Source: Sporosarcina obsidiansis (lineage in GTDB: Bacteria > Bacillota > Bacilli > Bacillales_A > Planococcaceae). Taken from it: a stretch of 64,000 nt of DNA. Below, piece by piece: positions 37,796-47,890 of the stretch; position 1 is the first letter of the stretch, and each line of letters opens with the position of its first letter. Both the position numbers and the translations under genes were made by a program. The DNA is taken from NCBI RefSeq assembly GCF_009651005.1, contig NZ_WHVW01000013.1, positions 1 to 64,000 on the forward strand. The letters are read 5' to 3'. The notes beneath the pieces are model-generated. The model made no database searches. It was not told the origin of the DNA and saw only the letters and a program-made list of their open reading frames with translations.

Positions 37796-40606
37796 TCACT
37801 TTTTCAAAGCTTCTTCAATAATTCTATTTTGTTCTTTCTTATGAGAAGCACCGTCGCCTTCAGATGGGCTTGAGCGATGAATACGGCCAACATAAGAAAT
37901 GTCTTTACCGTCAGCTATTTCTTGAAGATATGGTCGTGCAAACGACCAAGTACCCATATTCTTAGGTTCTTCTTGTACCCATACTAAATCTTTCACTTTC
38001 GGGAAGCGAGCCAAGATTTCTTGGATTTTTTCGGATGGGAATGGATACAACTGTTCCACACGAATAACATGTAGGTAATCGAATCCTTCTCCGTCTTTAA
38101 TCTTTTCTGCAAGATCAATTGCCATTTTACCACTCGCAAACAAGATCTTCTTGACCTTTTCAGGTTTCGTTCCAGTACCTGGTTGTTCTAAAACGGTTTT
38201 GAAGTGACCTTCGATTAAATCATTAACGTCTGCTCCAACTAATGGATGACGCAATAAAGATTTAGGTGTTGCGATAACCAAAGGACGTTCTGCTTCGCTA
38301 CCTAGAATCAATGATTGACGACGCAAGACGTGGAAGTAGTTTGCCGCACTTGAGATATTCGCAACTGTCCAGTTATTTTCAGCACATAATTGCAAGTATC
38401 GTTCAATACGAGAGCTAGAGTGCTCTGGTCCTTGTCCTTCAAATGCATGTGGTAATAATAAAACTAGACCTGATTGTTGACCCCATTTTGAATAGCTAGA
38501 TGAAACAAACTGGTCGAACATTACTTGTGCCATGTTAGAGAAATCGCCATATTGCGCTTCCCAGATGGACATTGTTTTGTCTTCTTCTAAGTTATAGCCG
38601 AATTCATATCCAACGATACCAGCTTCTGTCAATGGGCTGTTGTAAGCTACGAATGAAGCATTAGAGCCGCCGATATGATGCAACGGAACGAATTCTTCAC
38701 CTGTTTTTTCATCATGTAGCACCAAATGACGTTGAGCAAATGTACCACGTTGGATATCCTGACCTGACATACGAATTGGCTTACCATCTTGTAAAATAGA
38801 ACCGAATGCTAGTTGCTCCGCATGAGCCCAATCGATTTTACCTTTTCCGTTAAATGGTTCTTGACGTCGCTTCAAAATTTTATCTAATTTACTGAATACA
38901 GTAAAGTCAGATGGATAGGTCAATAGCTCTTCATTCATTTTACGAAGACGTTCTTCTGAGACGCCTGTTTCCAGATCGCGTGGCAGTCCAGCAAGCACTG
39001 CTTCTGGTGTTGCGTTAGAAGTTTTTGGTGCATCCACCGATTCTTCTTTCACACGGTCGTATGCTGCCTGCATCATTGCGATAACGGATTGATCCATTTG
39101 TTTGACTTCTTCATCTGTCATGATCTTCTGCTCTACTAGACGCTGTCCGTATAATTGACGGACTGTTGGATGCTTGTGGATTTCATGGTACATCACCGGA
39201 TTTGTAACTAGTGGCTCATCCATTTCATTATGTCCGTAACGACGGTACCCGATCAAGTCGATCAATACATCTTTGCCAAATTTTTGGCGATATTCAAACG
39301 CTAATTTCGCTACAGCTAGCACTTCTTCAGGATGATCTGCATTCACGTGGAAGACAGGAACCTCGAAGCCTTTTGCTGGATCAGATGCATAGTGTGTCGA
39401 ACGAGAATCATAAAATTCTGTTGTAAAACCAATCGTATTATTGGCAATTACATGAATCGATCCACCAGTTTGGAATCCACGTACACGGCTGTAGTTAAAT
39501 GATTCTGGTACAATACCTTGTCCTGGGAATGCTGCGTCTCCATGTACAAGTACTGCATACGCTGCATTTGTATCTTGTTTCGGGATTCCAGGAGCATCTG
39601 TGTTCTCTTGTGCAGCTCTTGTCTGTCCAGTAATAACAGGGTTTACTACTTCTAAGTGAGAAGGGTTGTAAGCCAAGAAACGGTTTAGTCCAGATTCGCC
39701 TTTATAAAGAGCACCCATATGATATTTCACATCGCCAAACCAGCCACGTGTAACTTCCAATGATCCATCTTTAGGCAAGAACGGTGAAGCGGGCACGCCT
39801 GCAAATTCAGCAAACATCATTTCATATGGTTTATTTAGATTATGTGTTAACACATTCAAGCGTCCACGGTGAGCCATTCCAATCAACATCTTTTGTACTT
39901 TTGCTTCTTCGGAACGGCGAACTAATTCATCGATCAATACGACGAGCGTGTCTACTCCTTCAATAGAGAAACGTTTCGCACCAACAAACGTACGGTGGAT
40001 AAATTTCTCAAATCCTTCAATCTTTGTCAATCGCTCAAGAAGTTGTTTTTTCTCTTCTCCTTGCATGTTTGACTGTATTTCACCATTTTCAATTTTTGAT
40101 TGAATCCAAGTACGCTCTGTTTCATCGATCAAGTGAGCAAATTCATATGCAATCGGACCCGTATATAAGGACTTCAAATAATTCATTGCGTCCAGTCCGT
40201 TGTGCACTGTTGTAGGCACATTTTTTAAGAACAAGGAAGCTGGCAATCCAACTAAATCGCTCTCTGTCAATCCATGATATGAAAGTTCAAGACGTGATGT
40301 ATCCTTTGGTCGATCGTTTAATGGATAAATGTCGGCTGCAAGATGCCCGTAAGAGCGAATGGCTTCTAATAAAGAGTAGACCGCAAGTACTTTGCGCAAA
40401 TCTGTCTGCGATCCTTGCGCTACGACTACTCCCTCTTCCGTCTCCTCAATTGGAGGCGCACCAAAATTCCTGAATAGCTCTGCTAACTCAGGATCTACCG
40501 CGTCCGGATCTGTTTTAAACAGATCATACATTTCCATTACATACCCAAGGTTTGGACCCGAAAAAGCTGCATACGGGGAACGATGGGAATCCACATTGTT
40601 CGACAT
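37796..40606 (-). CDS. odhA: 2-oxoglutarate dehydrogenase E1
   Basis: Thiamine-diphosphate enzyme that decarboxylates 2-oxoglutarate and passes succinyl to OdhB. The 936-residue protein has GMAHRGRLNVL, the ThDP/Mg segment HGDAAFPGQG ... NNTIGFTT and the E1 C-terminal signature WVQEEPKNMGTW. ATG 40606 follows GGAGG; the frame's earlier start at 40624 has no site. It forms an operon with odhB, and works with aconitase in the TCA cycle. Confidence 0.96.
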   Translation of the reverse strand: MSNNVDSHRSPYAAFSGPNLGYVMEMYDLFKTDPDAVDPELAELFRNFGAPPIEETEEGVVVAQGSQTDLRKVLAVYSLLEAIRSYGHLAADIYPLNDRPKDTSRLELSYHGLTESDLVGLPASLFLKNVPTTVHNGLDAMNYLKSLYTGPIAYEFAHLIDETERTWIQSKIENGEIQSNMQGEEKKQLLERLTKIEGFEKFIHRTFVGAKRFSIEGVDTLVVLIDELVRRSEEAKVQKMLIGMAHRGRLNVLTHNLNKPYEMMFAEFAGVPASPFLPKDGSLEVTRGWFGDVKYHMGALYKGESGLNRFLAYNPSHLEVVNPVITGQTRAAQENTDAPGIPKQDTNAAYAVLVHGDAAFPGQGIVPESFNYSRVRGFQTGGSIHVIANNTIGFTTEFYDSRSTHYASDPAKGFEVPVFHVNADHPEEVLAVAKLAFEYRQKFGKDVLIDLIGYRRYGHNEMDEPLVTNPVMYHEIHKHPTVRQLYGQRLVEQKIMTDEEVKQMDQSVIAMMQAAYDRVKEESVDAPKTSNATPEAVLAGLPRDLETGVSEERLRKMNEELLTYPSDFTVFSKLDKILKRRQEPFNGKGKIDWAHAEQLAFGSILQDGKPIRMSGQDIQRGTFAQRHLVLHDEKTGEEFVPLHHIGGSNASFVAYNSPLTEAGIVGYEFGYNLEEDKTMSIWEAQYGDFSNMAQVMFDQFVSSSYSKWGQQSGLVLLLPHAFEGQGPEHSSSRIERYLQLCAENNWTVANISSAANYFHVLRRQSLILGSEAERPLVIATPKSLLRHPLVGADVNDLIEGHFKTVLEQPGTGTKPEKVKKILFASGKMAIDLAEKIKDGEGFDYLHVIRVEQLYPFPSEKIQEILARFPKVKDLVWVQEEPKNMGTWSFARPYLQEIADGKDISYVGRIHRSSPSEGDGASHKKEQNRIIEEALKK

Positions 40607-40788
40607 GTAATATGACCTCCACATTTGCCTGTTGGCTTGTGTTTATTTTATATACTTCTATACAATAATAGCACGCAAATCTTAGAACTGAAAGGGATTA
40701 ATACAAAGTTGTGAACTTTTCTGTAAAGCCAATGAAAAACAGTGGAAAATAGCGAAAAACCTTTTGACAAAGGTATATCTATTGTTTT

Positions 40789-41865
40789 TTATTTCTGAAA
40801 AGACAAAATCATTTCAGCCATTTTTCCGGGCGTTTTTGGTTCGGTTGTATTTTCAATATTTGACAATAATCGAGCTTTTTCTTTCTCCAGATTTCTGAAA
40901 TGTTTTTCCATTGGAATGTCAGCGAGATGTTCTTCCTCTACTTGTAATGCTAACCCTTTTGAAGCAAAATACGATGCATTTAGTATTTGATCCCCCCTAC
41001 TCTTTGAAGCAGCTAACGGAACTAGCAACATAGGCTTATGAATGGCTAACAGTTCAAAAATCGCGTTAGACCCAGCTCGTGAAATAGCATAATCAGCAGC
41101 CGCCAGCAAATGAGGTAACTCCGTCGTTACATATTCATACTGTACATAACCAGGTAACTCTTTCAATTGGCCATCTTCGTTTCCTTTCCCGCACAAATGA
41201 ATGATCTGGTACTTTTTCAAAAGTTCCGGTAACGCATTGCGTATCGCATCATTCAATACAGCAGAGCCCTGACTTCCCCCCATGACAATAAAAATAGGAC
41301 GCTCAGACGTCAATCTTGCTAGACGCAAACCCTCTTCTCGACTGCCATTGAAAAGTTCAGGCCGAATAATAGGGCCAGTGCAAGTGGATTTCCCAGACGG
41401 AACATATTGCAATGTTTGTTCAAATACCGTGAAGATCTGCGAAGAAAACGGTAGTGCCAATTTATTCGCTAAACCAGGCGTCACATCAGACTCATGAATC
41501 ACGACAGGCACCTTCGCAAGTTTAGCTGCCATTACGACGGGAACTGAAACAAACCCTCCTTTCGAAAAGATGATTTCTGGTTTCAGCTTTCGAATAATGG
41601 ACAAGGCTTGTAGAGTGCCTGCCCCTACCCGAAATGGATCGGTAAAGTTTTTCATTGAAAAATAACGCCGCAACTTCCCGCTCTGTATGGAGTGGTAGAC
41701 AACTTCAGGATGTCCCTTACCAATTAATTCACTTTCAATTCCATCGTGGGAACCAATATAATGCACTTCATATCCTTTACCCAAAAATTCTGGGATTAAA
41801 GCTTGATTGACGGATACATGCCCTGCAGTACCGCCACCTGTTAATACGATTACCGGTCGCTTCAT
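40789..41865 (-). CDS. MurG-like N-acetylglucosaminyltransferase
   Basis: A 358-residue GT28 glycosyltransferase with TGGGTAGHVSVNQAL (donor loop), KGGFVSVPVV, HESDVTPGLANK, GGSQGSAVLND and ISRAGSNAIFELLA, all MurG motifs. MurG makes lipid II from lipid I at the inner membrane face. It lies outside any division/wall cluster, upstream of odhAB, so it may be a second MurG paralogue, as in some Bacillus species; whether it is the only one cannot be seen. ATG 41865 follows AAAGGATGGG. It is divergent from the MATE gene. Confidence 0.85.
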   Translation of the reverse strand: MKRPVIVLTGGGTAGHVSVNQALIPEFLGKGYEVHYIGSHDGIESELIGKGHPEVVYHSIQSGKLRRYFSMKNFTDPFRVGAGTLQALSIIRKLKPEIIFSKGGFVSVPVVMAAKLAKVPVVIHESDVTPGLANKLALPFSSQIFTVFEQTLQYVPSGKSTCTGPIIRPELFNGSREEGLRLARLTSERPIFIVMGGSQGSAVLNDAIRNALPELLKKYQIIHLCGKGNEDGQLKELPGYVQYEYVTTELPHLLAAADYAISRAGSNAIFELLAIHKPMLLVPLAASKSRGDQILNASYFASKGLALQVEEEHLADIPMEKHFRNLEKEKARLLSNIENTTEPKTPGKMAEMILSFQK

Positions 41866-41965
41866 TCTTCCCATCCTTTCCTGTCGATTATGTAAGATGA
41901 TGTTCATTCCGTCTTTCATGGTACAATGTGTATTGATAAATCAAGATATAGAGGAAATGAAAACC

Positions 41966-43333
41966 ATGTCTACTTCAACGAAAACAGTTAAACAAAAAAT
42001 TTTGCTATTCATTAAGATTATGATCCCTATATTAATTACCCAAGTCGCACTGTATTTGATGTCTTTCTTTGATATTCTCATGACAGGTCGCTATGATACG
42101 TATCATCTAGCGGGTGTCACAATCGGAACCTCCTTTTGGACGCCCGTCTATACAGGGCTTGCAGGTATTTTAATGGGACTCACTCCTATTATCGCACAGC
42201 AGATCGGTGCAAAGAACAAAAGAGAGATACGACCTACTGTCCAGCAAGCATTATACGTTTCTCTTACTCTTTCGGCAATCATTTTTATGCTCATAAAGTG
42301 GGGCGTGTTGCCGGCGATTGCCAAAATGCCTCTGGATGATCAAGTAGTTCAAGTCGCGACTGAATATTTGACTGGGATGAGTATCGGTCTAGTCCCGTTG
42401 ATGGCTTATACGGTCTTACGTTCGTTTTTCGATGCGCTTGGTGCGACACGTGTGTCAATGTTCATCATTTTATTATCCGCCCCTATTAATATCTGTTTGA
42501 ACTATCTATTGATTTTTGGACGTTTCGGATTTCCTGAACTAGGTGGTGCCGGAGCAGGCTATGCCTCAGGTATTACCTATTGGTTGGTATTTTTGATAGC
42601 CGCTTTAATTGCGTGGTCATCTAATCACTTCAAAGATTTTATGTTATTCAGCGGTTGGCAGCGTGTGTCCTTTAGTAGATGGAAAGGGATTCTGGTTGTT
42701 GGGGTGCCGATCGGTCTTTCGATCTTTGTCGAGATGAGTATATTTTCGGTCGTCACCTTACTCATGAGCAGTTATACCGCTCAAGTCATTTCCGCACATC
42801 AAATCGCTTTAAATTTTACATCGTTACTATATATGGTGCCACTAAGCGTATCAATGGGAACGACGATATTAGTTGGTCAGTCGATTGGCGGGAACCGTCC
42901 GAAAGACGCTAGAGATTATACATATCTCGGAATTGGATTTGCTGTTTTGTTTAGTTTTCTATCCATATTCATCCTGCTATCATTCCGTGAGTCGATCGCT
43001 TCGATGTATACACCAGATTCCGCTATTGTTACGCTAGCTATGCAGTTTTTTATCTATGCGGCCTTCTTTCAGTTATCTGATGCCGTGCAGGCGCCCATTC
43101 AAGGTGCATTACGTGGCTATAAAGATGTAACGATGACGTTTATAGTGGGCGTGATTTCGTTTTGGTTGATCGGTTTGCCAACAGGTTTCTTGCTGGCTCG
43201 CTATACTAGTTTAGAAGCGTATGGATATTGGGTTGGACTTATCACGGGTTTAACGATAGGAGCCATCATTCTTTCCTTCCGCCTACGTACGATTCAAAAG
43301 AGGCAGGAACAATCACGAGCGGAATCATTCTAA
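41966..43333 (+). CDS. MATE family efflux transporter
   Basis: A 455-residue 12-helix protein of the MATE group (cation-coupled multidrug exporters), with SFFDILMTGRYDTYHLAGV, ILMGLTPIIAQQIGAKNK and VLVGQSIGGN-type loops. The substrate is unknown. GAGGAAATG precedes ATG 41966; the long N-terminal extension in the same frame overlaps murG and was rejected. Confidence 0.9.
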   Translation: MSTSTKTVKQKILLFIKIMIPILITQVALYLMSFFDILMTGRYDTYHLAGVTIGTSFWTPVYTGLAGILMGLTPIIAQQIGAKNKREIRPTVQQALYVSLTLSAIIFMLIKWGVLPAIAKMPLDDQVVQVATEYLTGMSIGLVPLMAYTVLRSFFDALGATRVSMFIILLSAPINICLNYLLIFGRFGFPELGGAGAGYASGITYWLVFLIAALIAWSSNHFKDFMLFSGWQRVSFSRWKGILVVGVPIGLSIFVEMSIFSVVTLLMSSYTAQVISAHQIALNFTSLLYMVPLSVSMGTTILVGQSIGGNRPKDARDYTYLGIGFAVLFSFLSIFILLSFRESIASMYTPDSAIVTLAMQFFIYAAFFQLSDAVQAPIQGALRGYKDVTMTFIVGVISFWLIGLPTGFLLARYTSLEAYGYWVGLITGLTIGAIILSFRLRTIQKRQEQSRAESF

Positions 43334-43366
43334 TGTAAGAGTAGTGTTATGCTTGGTTCTACTATC

Positions 43367-43419
43367 AAAAAAAGAAGCCGTCCTAGAAAGTCATTTCTTA
43401 TGACTTTCAGGACGGCTTC
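43367..43419 (-). terminator. Terminator of the CAP-domain gene
   Basis: Arms GAAGCCGTCCT (43374-43384) and AGGACGGCTTC (43409-43419) with an inner GAAAGTCAT/ATGACTTTC. The leftward reading ends in a long T run. Confidence 0.88.
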
Positions 43420-43425
43420 TACATG

Positions 43426-44313
43426 TTATTTTTGAATAAATTGTTGTGTCCAGTAATTACCGTTTGCATCATATCCGATACCGATATGCGTGAATCCTGG
43501 AGTCAGGATATTTTTTCTGTGGCCTTCAGAGTTCATCCAAGCGGTCACTACTTCTTGAGCAGTCCGCTGACCCATCGCAATGTTTTCAGCCGCTGCACGG
43601 TATGTAATGCCATTCATCTTCATTTGATCAAATGGTGAACCATACGTAGGGCTTGTGTGTGAAAAATAATTATTTTTCGCCATGTCTGCTGACTTTTGTT
43701 TTGCAGATTTTTGTAGAGCTGTGTCAAATTGCAATGGCTTCAAGCCTGCTTTTGCACGTTCTGCATTTGTTAAGTCTAATACCGCTTGCTCTACTGCAGA
43801 TACATTTGCATCGGTTGCTGGCTGTTGTGGTTTTTCAGCTGTTGGCGGTGTAGTAGGCTGTTGTGGTTCTTCAGTTGGCGTGCTTGGTTGTTGTGGCTTT
43901 TCCTCTGGCTTGCTCGGCTGTTCAGGTTTTTCTTCTGGCTTACTAGGTTGTTGTGGCTTTTCCTCTGGCTTGTTCGGTTGTTCAGGTTTTTCTTCTGGCT
44001 TACTAGGTTGTTGTGGCTTTTCCTCTGGCTTGTTCGGTTGTTCAGGTTTTTCTACCGGCTTACTCGGTTGTTCTGGCTTTTCTTCTGGCTTGTTCGGCTG
44101 TTCAGGCTTTTCAACCGGCTTGTTTGGTAGGTTTTCCAGAATGAAACTGTATTTTTTCCAGATATAATTGAATAGATCCGGGTTTTGGTTGTGGAGTACA
44201 TTCCACTTATACGTATGGCTAGTTTGCGTCGTGTCGATCGTGCTTGCCTCCGCCGAATGGTTGGGCAATAAAATAGCTGAGCTTAATAAGATGATTGATA
44301 ATGGTTTTTTCAT
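43426..44313 (-). CDS. Secreted CAP/SCP domain protein with Pro-Glu-Lys repeats (YkwD-like)
   Basis: A 295-residue exported protein: signal peptide (about 1-25, ending AEA), a short globular part, a repeat region of about 10-residue units (variants of KPEEKPEQPN / KPEEKPQQPS, roughly residues 67-150), then a CAP domain (from about 172: LTNAERAKAGLKPLQFDTAL, NYFSHTSPTYGSPF, AAENIAMGQ, WMNSEGHRKNIL, IGIGYD). The CAP fold is close to B. subtilis YkwD. Function unknown, probably wall-associated. ATG 44313 follows AGAGGAGGTAC. Confidence 0.9.
   Translation of the reverse strand: MKKPLSIILLSSAILLPNHSAEASTIDTTQTSHTYKWNVLHNQNPDLFNYIWKKYSFILENLPNKPVEKPEQPNKPEEKPEQPSKPVEKPEQPNKPEEKPQQPSKPEEKPEQPNKPEEKPQQPSKPEEKPEQPSKPEEKPQQPSTPTEEPQQPTTPPTAEKPQQPATDANVSAVEQAVLDLTNAERAKAGLKPLQFDTALQKSAKQKSADMAKNNYFSHTSPTYGSPFDQMKMNGITYRAAAENIAMGQRTAQEVVTAWMNSEGHRKNILTPGFTHIGIGYDANGNYWTQQFIQK
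43894..44127 (-). repeat. Coding tandem repeat in the CAP-domain gene
   Basis: About eight imperfect 30-base units encode the Pro/Glu/Lys/Gln spacer. Near-identical 60-base blocks (43918-43977 and 43978-44037) suggest recent unit duplication. Length variation between strains is likely. Confidence 0.85.
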
Positions 44314-44492
44314 CTCTGTACCTCCTCTTCTACGCATCCAATCATAACGTTTTAGAAAAGGAGAAAATGTGACGAAAATTACCAGTCTATCCAATCCAAT
44401 CTACAAACCTATCAGATTAGAGGGTCAGCTTCCTTTCATTTAGCAATATTCCCCTTCCATGAAGACTATTGGTAGTGAAAAGGTATTGACAA

Positions 44493-45395
44493 CTACTGTG
44501 GAGAGGGATATTCGATGTTTGAAATTTGCTCTCCTATGATGACTACTTTCGAAGGGATTTGCATATATTCAGGAATCCAATTGACCATCCCATAGGCATA
44601 TTGAAAAAGATGTGAGTATCTGGAACCTTCTAATTGAATATATCCTTTCATCCGATACACGGTGTCAGGTAGTGAACGCACCCACTCCTCAAAATGATCT
44701 TGATTTATCGGCTGATCAAATGTTAGTACCTTCGAAGCCAGTGGTAACCCCCTACCCGTACTCACAGCTTGTGTAGGAGCAGAAGCTGCATCGACCATCT
44801 TCTCTAGATAGCTAAAATCCATTTTCGCATTCGTTGTCTGTACAAGAGGCGCAAAGCTATTGAATTGCGTCACTTGCATCGTGACGAATGCCAATTGGTC
44901 AGCTGTTAATAAATCTACTTTGTTCAACAGCATAAAATGGGCATGTCGAACTTGTTCTAAGAAAAGTGCAAGCATCCGAGGTGAGAGCTTGTCTCGGTCT
45001 ATCCAACGCTTGGCATCTACGACAGTGACGATCCCTTTCACGGTTAATTGATCTGCGAATAAAGGGGAATAGACCGCGTCTAATGCTTCTACAGGATGCG
45101 CGGCCCCAGTCGTTTCGATAAATAGGACATCGATGTGCGGATAGTCTGCTAATAAGCTTTGTAGTTGCGCTTCCGTTGATTCAGCACCTGTGCAACAGAT
45201 GCAGCCATTCAATAACTCTTTTAACGGCACGTCGCCAGCTTCTTCTACTAGTTGGCTATCTATATTGAGTTCACCAAATTCGTTCATTAGAACAGCTGGT
45301 TGTCTACCTGATTTATTTACTTGGTCAATTAATTGGACGAGTAAGGAAGTTTTCCCACTTCCGAGAAAACCGCTTACTAAATATACATCGATCAT
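44493..45395 (-). CDS. CobW/COG0523 family GTPase
   Basis: A 300-residue G3E-family metallochaperone GTPase with GFLGSGKTSLL (9-19), the metal-binding GCICC motif (Cys65, Cys67, Cys68), ETTGAAHP and NKVD. Members deliver zinc, cobalt or other metals. Many zinc-specific ones are Zur-controlled; I saw no clear Zur site. The CobW C-terminal domain (VYRMKGYIQL) is present. It is downstream of ctpA but beyond a terminator. Confidence 0.9.
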   Translation of the reverse strand: MIDVYLVSGFLGSGKTSLLVQLIDQVNKSGRQPAVLMNEFGELNIDSQLVEEAGDVPLKELLNGCICCTGAESTEAQLQSLLADYPHIDVLFIETTGAAHPVEALDAVYSPLFADQLTVKGIVTVVDAKRWIDRDKLSPRMLALFLEQVRHAHFMLLNKVDLLTADQLAFVTMQVTQFNSFAPLVQTTNAKMDFSYLEKMVDAASAPTQAVSTGRGLPLASKVLTFDQPINQDHFEEWVRSLPDTVYRMKGYIQLEGSRYSHLFQYAYGMVNWIPEYMQIPSKVVIIGEQISNIEYPSPQ

Positions 45396-45419
45396 ACATC
45401 TCTATCCTTTCTTATAGAA

Positions 45420-45452
45420 GAAACGCGTCCAAGCTCACTGTGCTGGACGCGT
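45420..45452 (-). terminator. Probable terminator of the ctpA gene
   Basis: Arms ACGCGTCCA and TGGACGCGT, followed leftward by TTTCTTC. It lies between ctpA and the CobW gene. Confidence 0.65.
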
Positions 45453-45479
45453 CTTCTTGTCCGTATCGAACGGAACTAG

Positions 45480-46979
45480 TTATGAGTTGATTTCTTTTAA
45501 GACGACCTCTTTCGCTTTCAACAATTGCGGATCATCTTTTTTCATTTTATCACGTAATTTTTGCATTAAGCCGATCGTTGTATCTCCAGACAACACACCG
45601 GTTTGTTCGAGTGACAAATCTTTCTGTAACGTTTTGACGGCTTGTGCCGTATTTTTGTCATACAGCCCATCCGCTTCTCCTGGATCGTATCCTACCGCCT
45701 CTAACATCTCTTCAGCAGCTTGTACAGTTGGAGATACCATTCCTTCCTTCATTTCTTCTGATGAATCCAAAAACGGAAGCGTTGCATAGGAAGGATATGG
45801 CACTTTGACGTCTGGCTCAATTCCTTTTTTATGGATCCAGTTGCCGTTTGGCGTCAACCACTTAGCGGTAGTCAATTTCAGATTGGAACCATCCTGCAGT
45901 TGCGTAGGTGTTTGTACGGTTCCTTTTCCAAAGGTTTTGACTCCGACAATCGGAATTTTTGCTGACTCTTTGAGAGCGCCTGCTAAAATTTCTGAGGCAG
46001 ATGCACTGCCATCGTCCACGATCAACGCAACTGGCACATTTACTTTCTGACCATTCGATGCTGGATACACTTCAGCTGGACGGCCTTTTTCTTGCGTTTG
46101 AAATAACGCTTTTCCTTCTTCTACAAATAGATCAGAAATATCGATGGCACCACTCAGGATGCCTCCTGGATTTTGGCGTACATCAATTAGGACACCTTTC
46201 ATCCCTTTTTCTGTCATTTCATTTAAAGCGTCCAGTAATTCCGTATACGTATTTTCTGAGAAGGAGGTAATATTAATATGCGCGATTTTATCATCCAACA
46301 TTTCGGCATACACGGTATGGATTGGTATGACGTCACGTACAATTTTGACATCGAACGGTTCTTCACGTGTCCCTCGTCGAATCGATAACGTGACCGTTGA
46401 GCCTTTTTCTCCCCGAATTAACAGGACCGCTTCCGAGGAAGACATACCATGGATGCTTTTTCCATCTACAGCTAAAATCGTGTCATTCGGTAAGAGCCCT
46501 ACTTTTTCAGCAGGTGAATTTTTAATAGGAGATACGACACTTATATAGCCATTGGACTCTTGAATTTCCGCACCGATTCCTTCAAAACTTGACGAAATAC
46601 TTTCATTGAGTTGTTTTGCTTCTTTCTCATTTAAATAGTCCGAATACGGATCACCGAGCGCGTCGACCATACCATTGATGGCACCATCTATGACAACTTG
46701 GTCGTCCACTTCATCAAAATAACTTTGTTTTAGTTGATCATATGCATCGAAAAGTTTATTGAATTCTTTCCGTTCTATTCCCACTTGCTGAGGTTTAACA
46801 ACTTCTACGACTTTTTCATCACCGACTGTTAGTGTGAAGAATGTGACCGCTGCTGTCGCCAGCACAAGGGCAAAGATGAGCATGATCAACGAAAACGGCT
46901 TGATGCGGATATATCGACTCGGTTCCGGCTTTTTTTCTGGTTCTAACTCCCCGTTTTCATGAGCATCTTTTTCGTCCAT
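45480..46979 (-). CDS. ctpA: C-terminal processing peptidase CtpA, S41 family
   Basis: A 499-residue membrane-anchored serine protease. It has an N-terminal cytoplasmic tail rich in Glu, a helix (about 30-52), a PDZ domain (about 130-210), an S41 core with the catalytic Ser327, Lys352 and Gln356 (GSASASE, GKGTVQ), and a C-terminal peptidoglycan-binding domain (about 415-475). It cleaves at protein C-termini outside the membrane. The additional wall-binding domain matches B. subtilis CtpA rather than CtpB. Confidence 0.92.
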   Translation of the reverse strand: MDEKDAHENGELEPEKKPEPSRYIRIKPFSLIMLIFALVLATAAVTFFTLTVGDEKVVEVVKPQQVGIERKEFNKLFDAYDQLKQSYFDEVDDQVVIDGAINGMVDALGDPYSDYLNEKEAKQLNESISSSFEGIGAEIQESNGYISVVSPIKNSPAEKVGLLPNDTILAVDGKSIHGMSSSEAVLLIRGEKGSTVTLSIRRGTREEPFDVKIVRDVIPIHTVYAEMLDDKIAHINITSFSENTYTELLDALNEMTEKGMKGVLIDVRQNPGGILSGAIDISDLFVEEGKALFQTQEKGRPAEVYPASNGQKVNVPVALIVDDGSASASEILAGALKESAKIPIVGVKTFGKGTVQTPTQLQDGSNLKLTTAKWLTPNGNWIHKKGIEPDVKVPYPSYATLPFLDSSEEMKEGMVSPTVQAAEEMLEAVGYDPGEADGLYDKNTAQAVKTLQKDLSLEQTGVLSGDTTIGLMQKLRDKMKKDDPQLLKAKEVVLKEINS

Positions 46980-47007
46980 CGTCTTCCCTACTTTCTAAAC
47001 TCCCATG

Positions 47008-47031
47008 AAAAGAACCGCTACCAAGAGCGGT
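47008..47031 (-). terminator. Probable terminator of deoD
   Basis: Arms ACCGCT (47014-47019) and AGCGGT (47026-47031), followed leftward by TCTTTTC. Confidence 0.55.
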
Positions 47032-47107
47032 CTTCGTTCAAAGGTTCTCAATATACACCTATACCACTGATCGAAGTGTGTCATAGGTACTGAATTCGGT
47101 TTACTGC

Positions 47108-47812
47108 TTACTCAGCAATCGCTGCTTCAAGTGCTACTTCGATCATATCATGGAATGTCGTTTGACGTTCCTCAGGCGTTGTGATTTCTCCAGTCAGGAT
47201 ATGATCACTAACAGTTAGGACAGCGAGTGCTTGACAGCCAAATCGTGCAGCCAATGTGTAGAGAGCTGCCGCTTCCATTTCAACTGCCAATACGCCATGA
47301 CGAGCTAATTTCTCATGTTGTCCGTCTTCATTATAGAAGAAATCTTCTGTGTAGACATTCCCGACTTGCAAATGTAGACCTTTTTCCTTCCCTGCATTAT
47401 ATGCTTTTAATAATAAGTCAAAATCGGCAGTTGGCGCAAAACGAATTGGTCCGAACACCGTGTCGTTTAATGAAGAATTTGTCGTTGCGCTCTGAGCTAA
47501 GATGACGTCACGTACTTTAACGTCTTTTTGAATCGCGCCACAAGTCCCGACACGAATCAATTTTTTTACGTCAAATTCTTGCATCAATTCAGTGGTGTAA
47601 ATGGAAATCGAAGGTACACCCATCCCCGTTCCTTGGACTGAAATCCGTTTTCCTTTATAGGTCCCTGTAAACCCAAACATATTACGGACTTCATTGTACT
47701 GAACTACGTCTTCTAAAAATGTTTCTGCGATGAACTTTGCGCGCAATGGATCTCCAGGTAGAAGAATCGTGTCTGCAATATCGCCCTTTTTTGCGTTAAT
47801 ATGTATACTCAT
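47108..47812 (-). CDS. deoD: Purine nucleoside phosphorylase, DeoD type
   Basis: A 234-residue enzyme that splits purine nucleosides with phosphate. Family motifs are [48 protein letters not shown] (substrate glutamate) and LTVSDHI with the catalytic Asp. It is monocistronic by position. Confidence 0.95.
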   Translation of the reverse strand: MSIHINAKKGDIADTILLPGDPLRAKFIAETFLEDVVQYNEVRNMFGFTGTYKGKRISVQGTGMGVPSISIYTTELMQEFDVKKLIRVGTCGAIQKDVKVRDVILAQSATTNSSLNDTVFGPIRFAPTADFDLLLKAYNAGKEKGLHLQVGNVYTEDFFYNEDGQHEKLARHGVLAVEMEAAALYTLAARFGCQALAVLTVSDHILTGEITTPEERQTTFHDMIEVALEAAIAE

Positions 47813-47890
47813 GTGTACGTCAGCCTCACTTCACTATTTTAGTTTTATCATACAGCGAATACGGGCGAGATGCAATGAAGACCTCGCTCC

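Noticed and set aside
41807..41965. 53-codon N-terminal extension of the MATE protein
   Set aside because: The extension is antisense to murG; a ribosome site directly before ATG 41966 and the usual family N-terminus decide the start.
43894..44127. Regular repeats that could suggest a CRISPR array
   Set aside because: The units are contiguous, lack unique spacers and stay in frame within a protein-coding gene; no cas gene is nearby.
43682..44167. Plus-strand frame rich in Cys-Gly-Phe repeats opposite the CAP gene
   Set aside because: It is the antisense of the Pro/Glu/Lys repeat, has no ribosome site, and the sense gene has a signal peptide and a full CAP domain.
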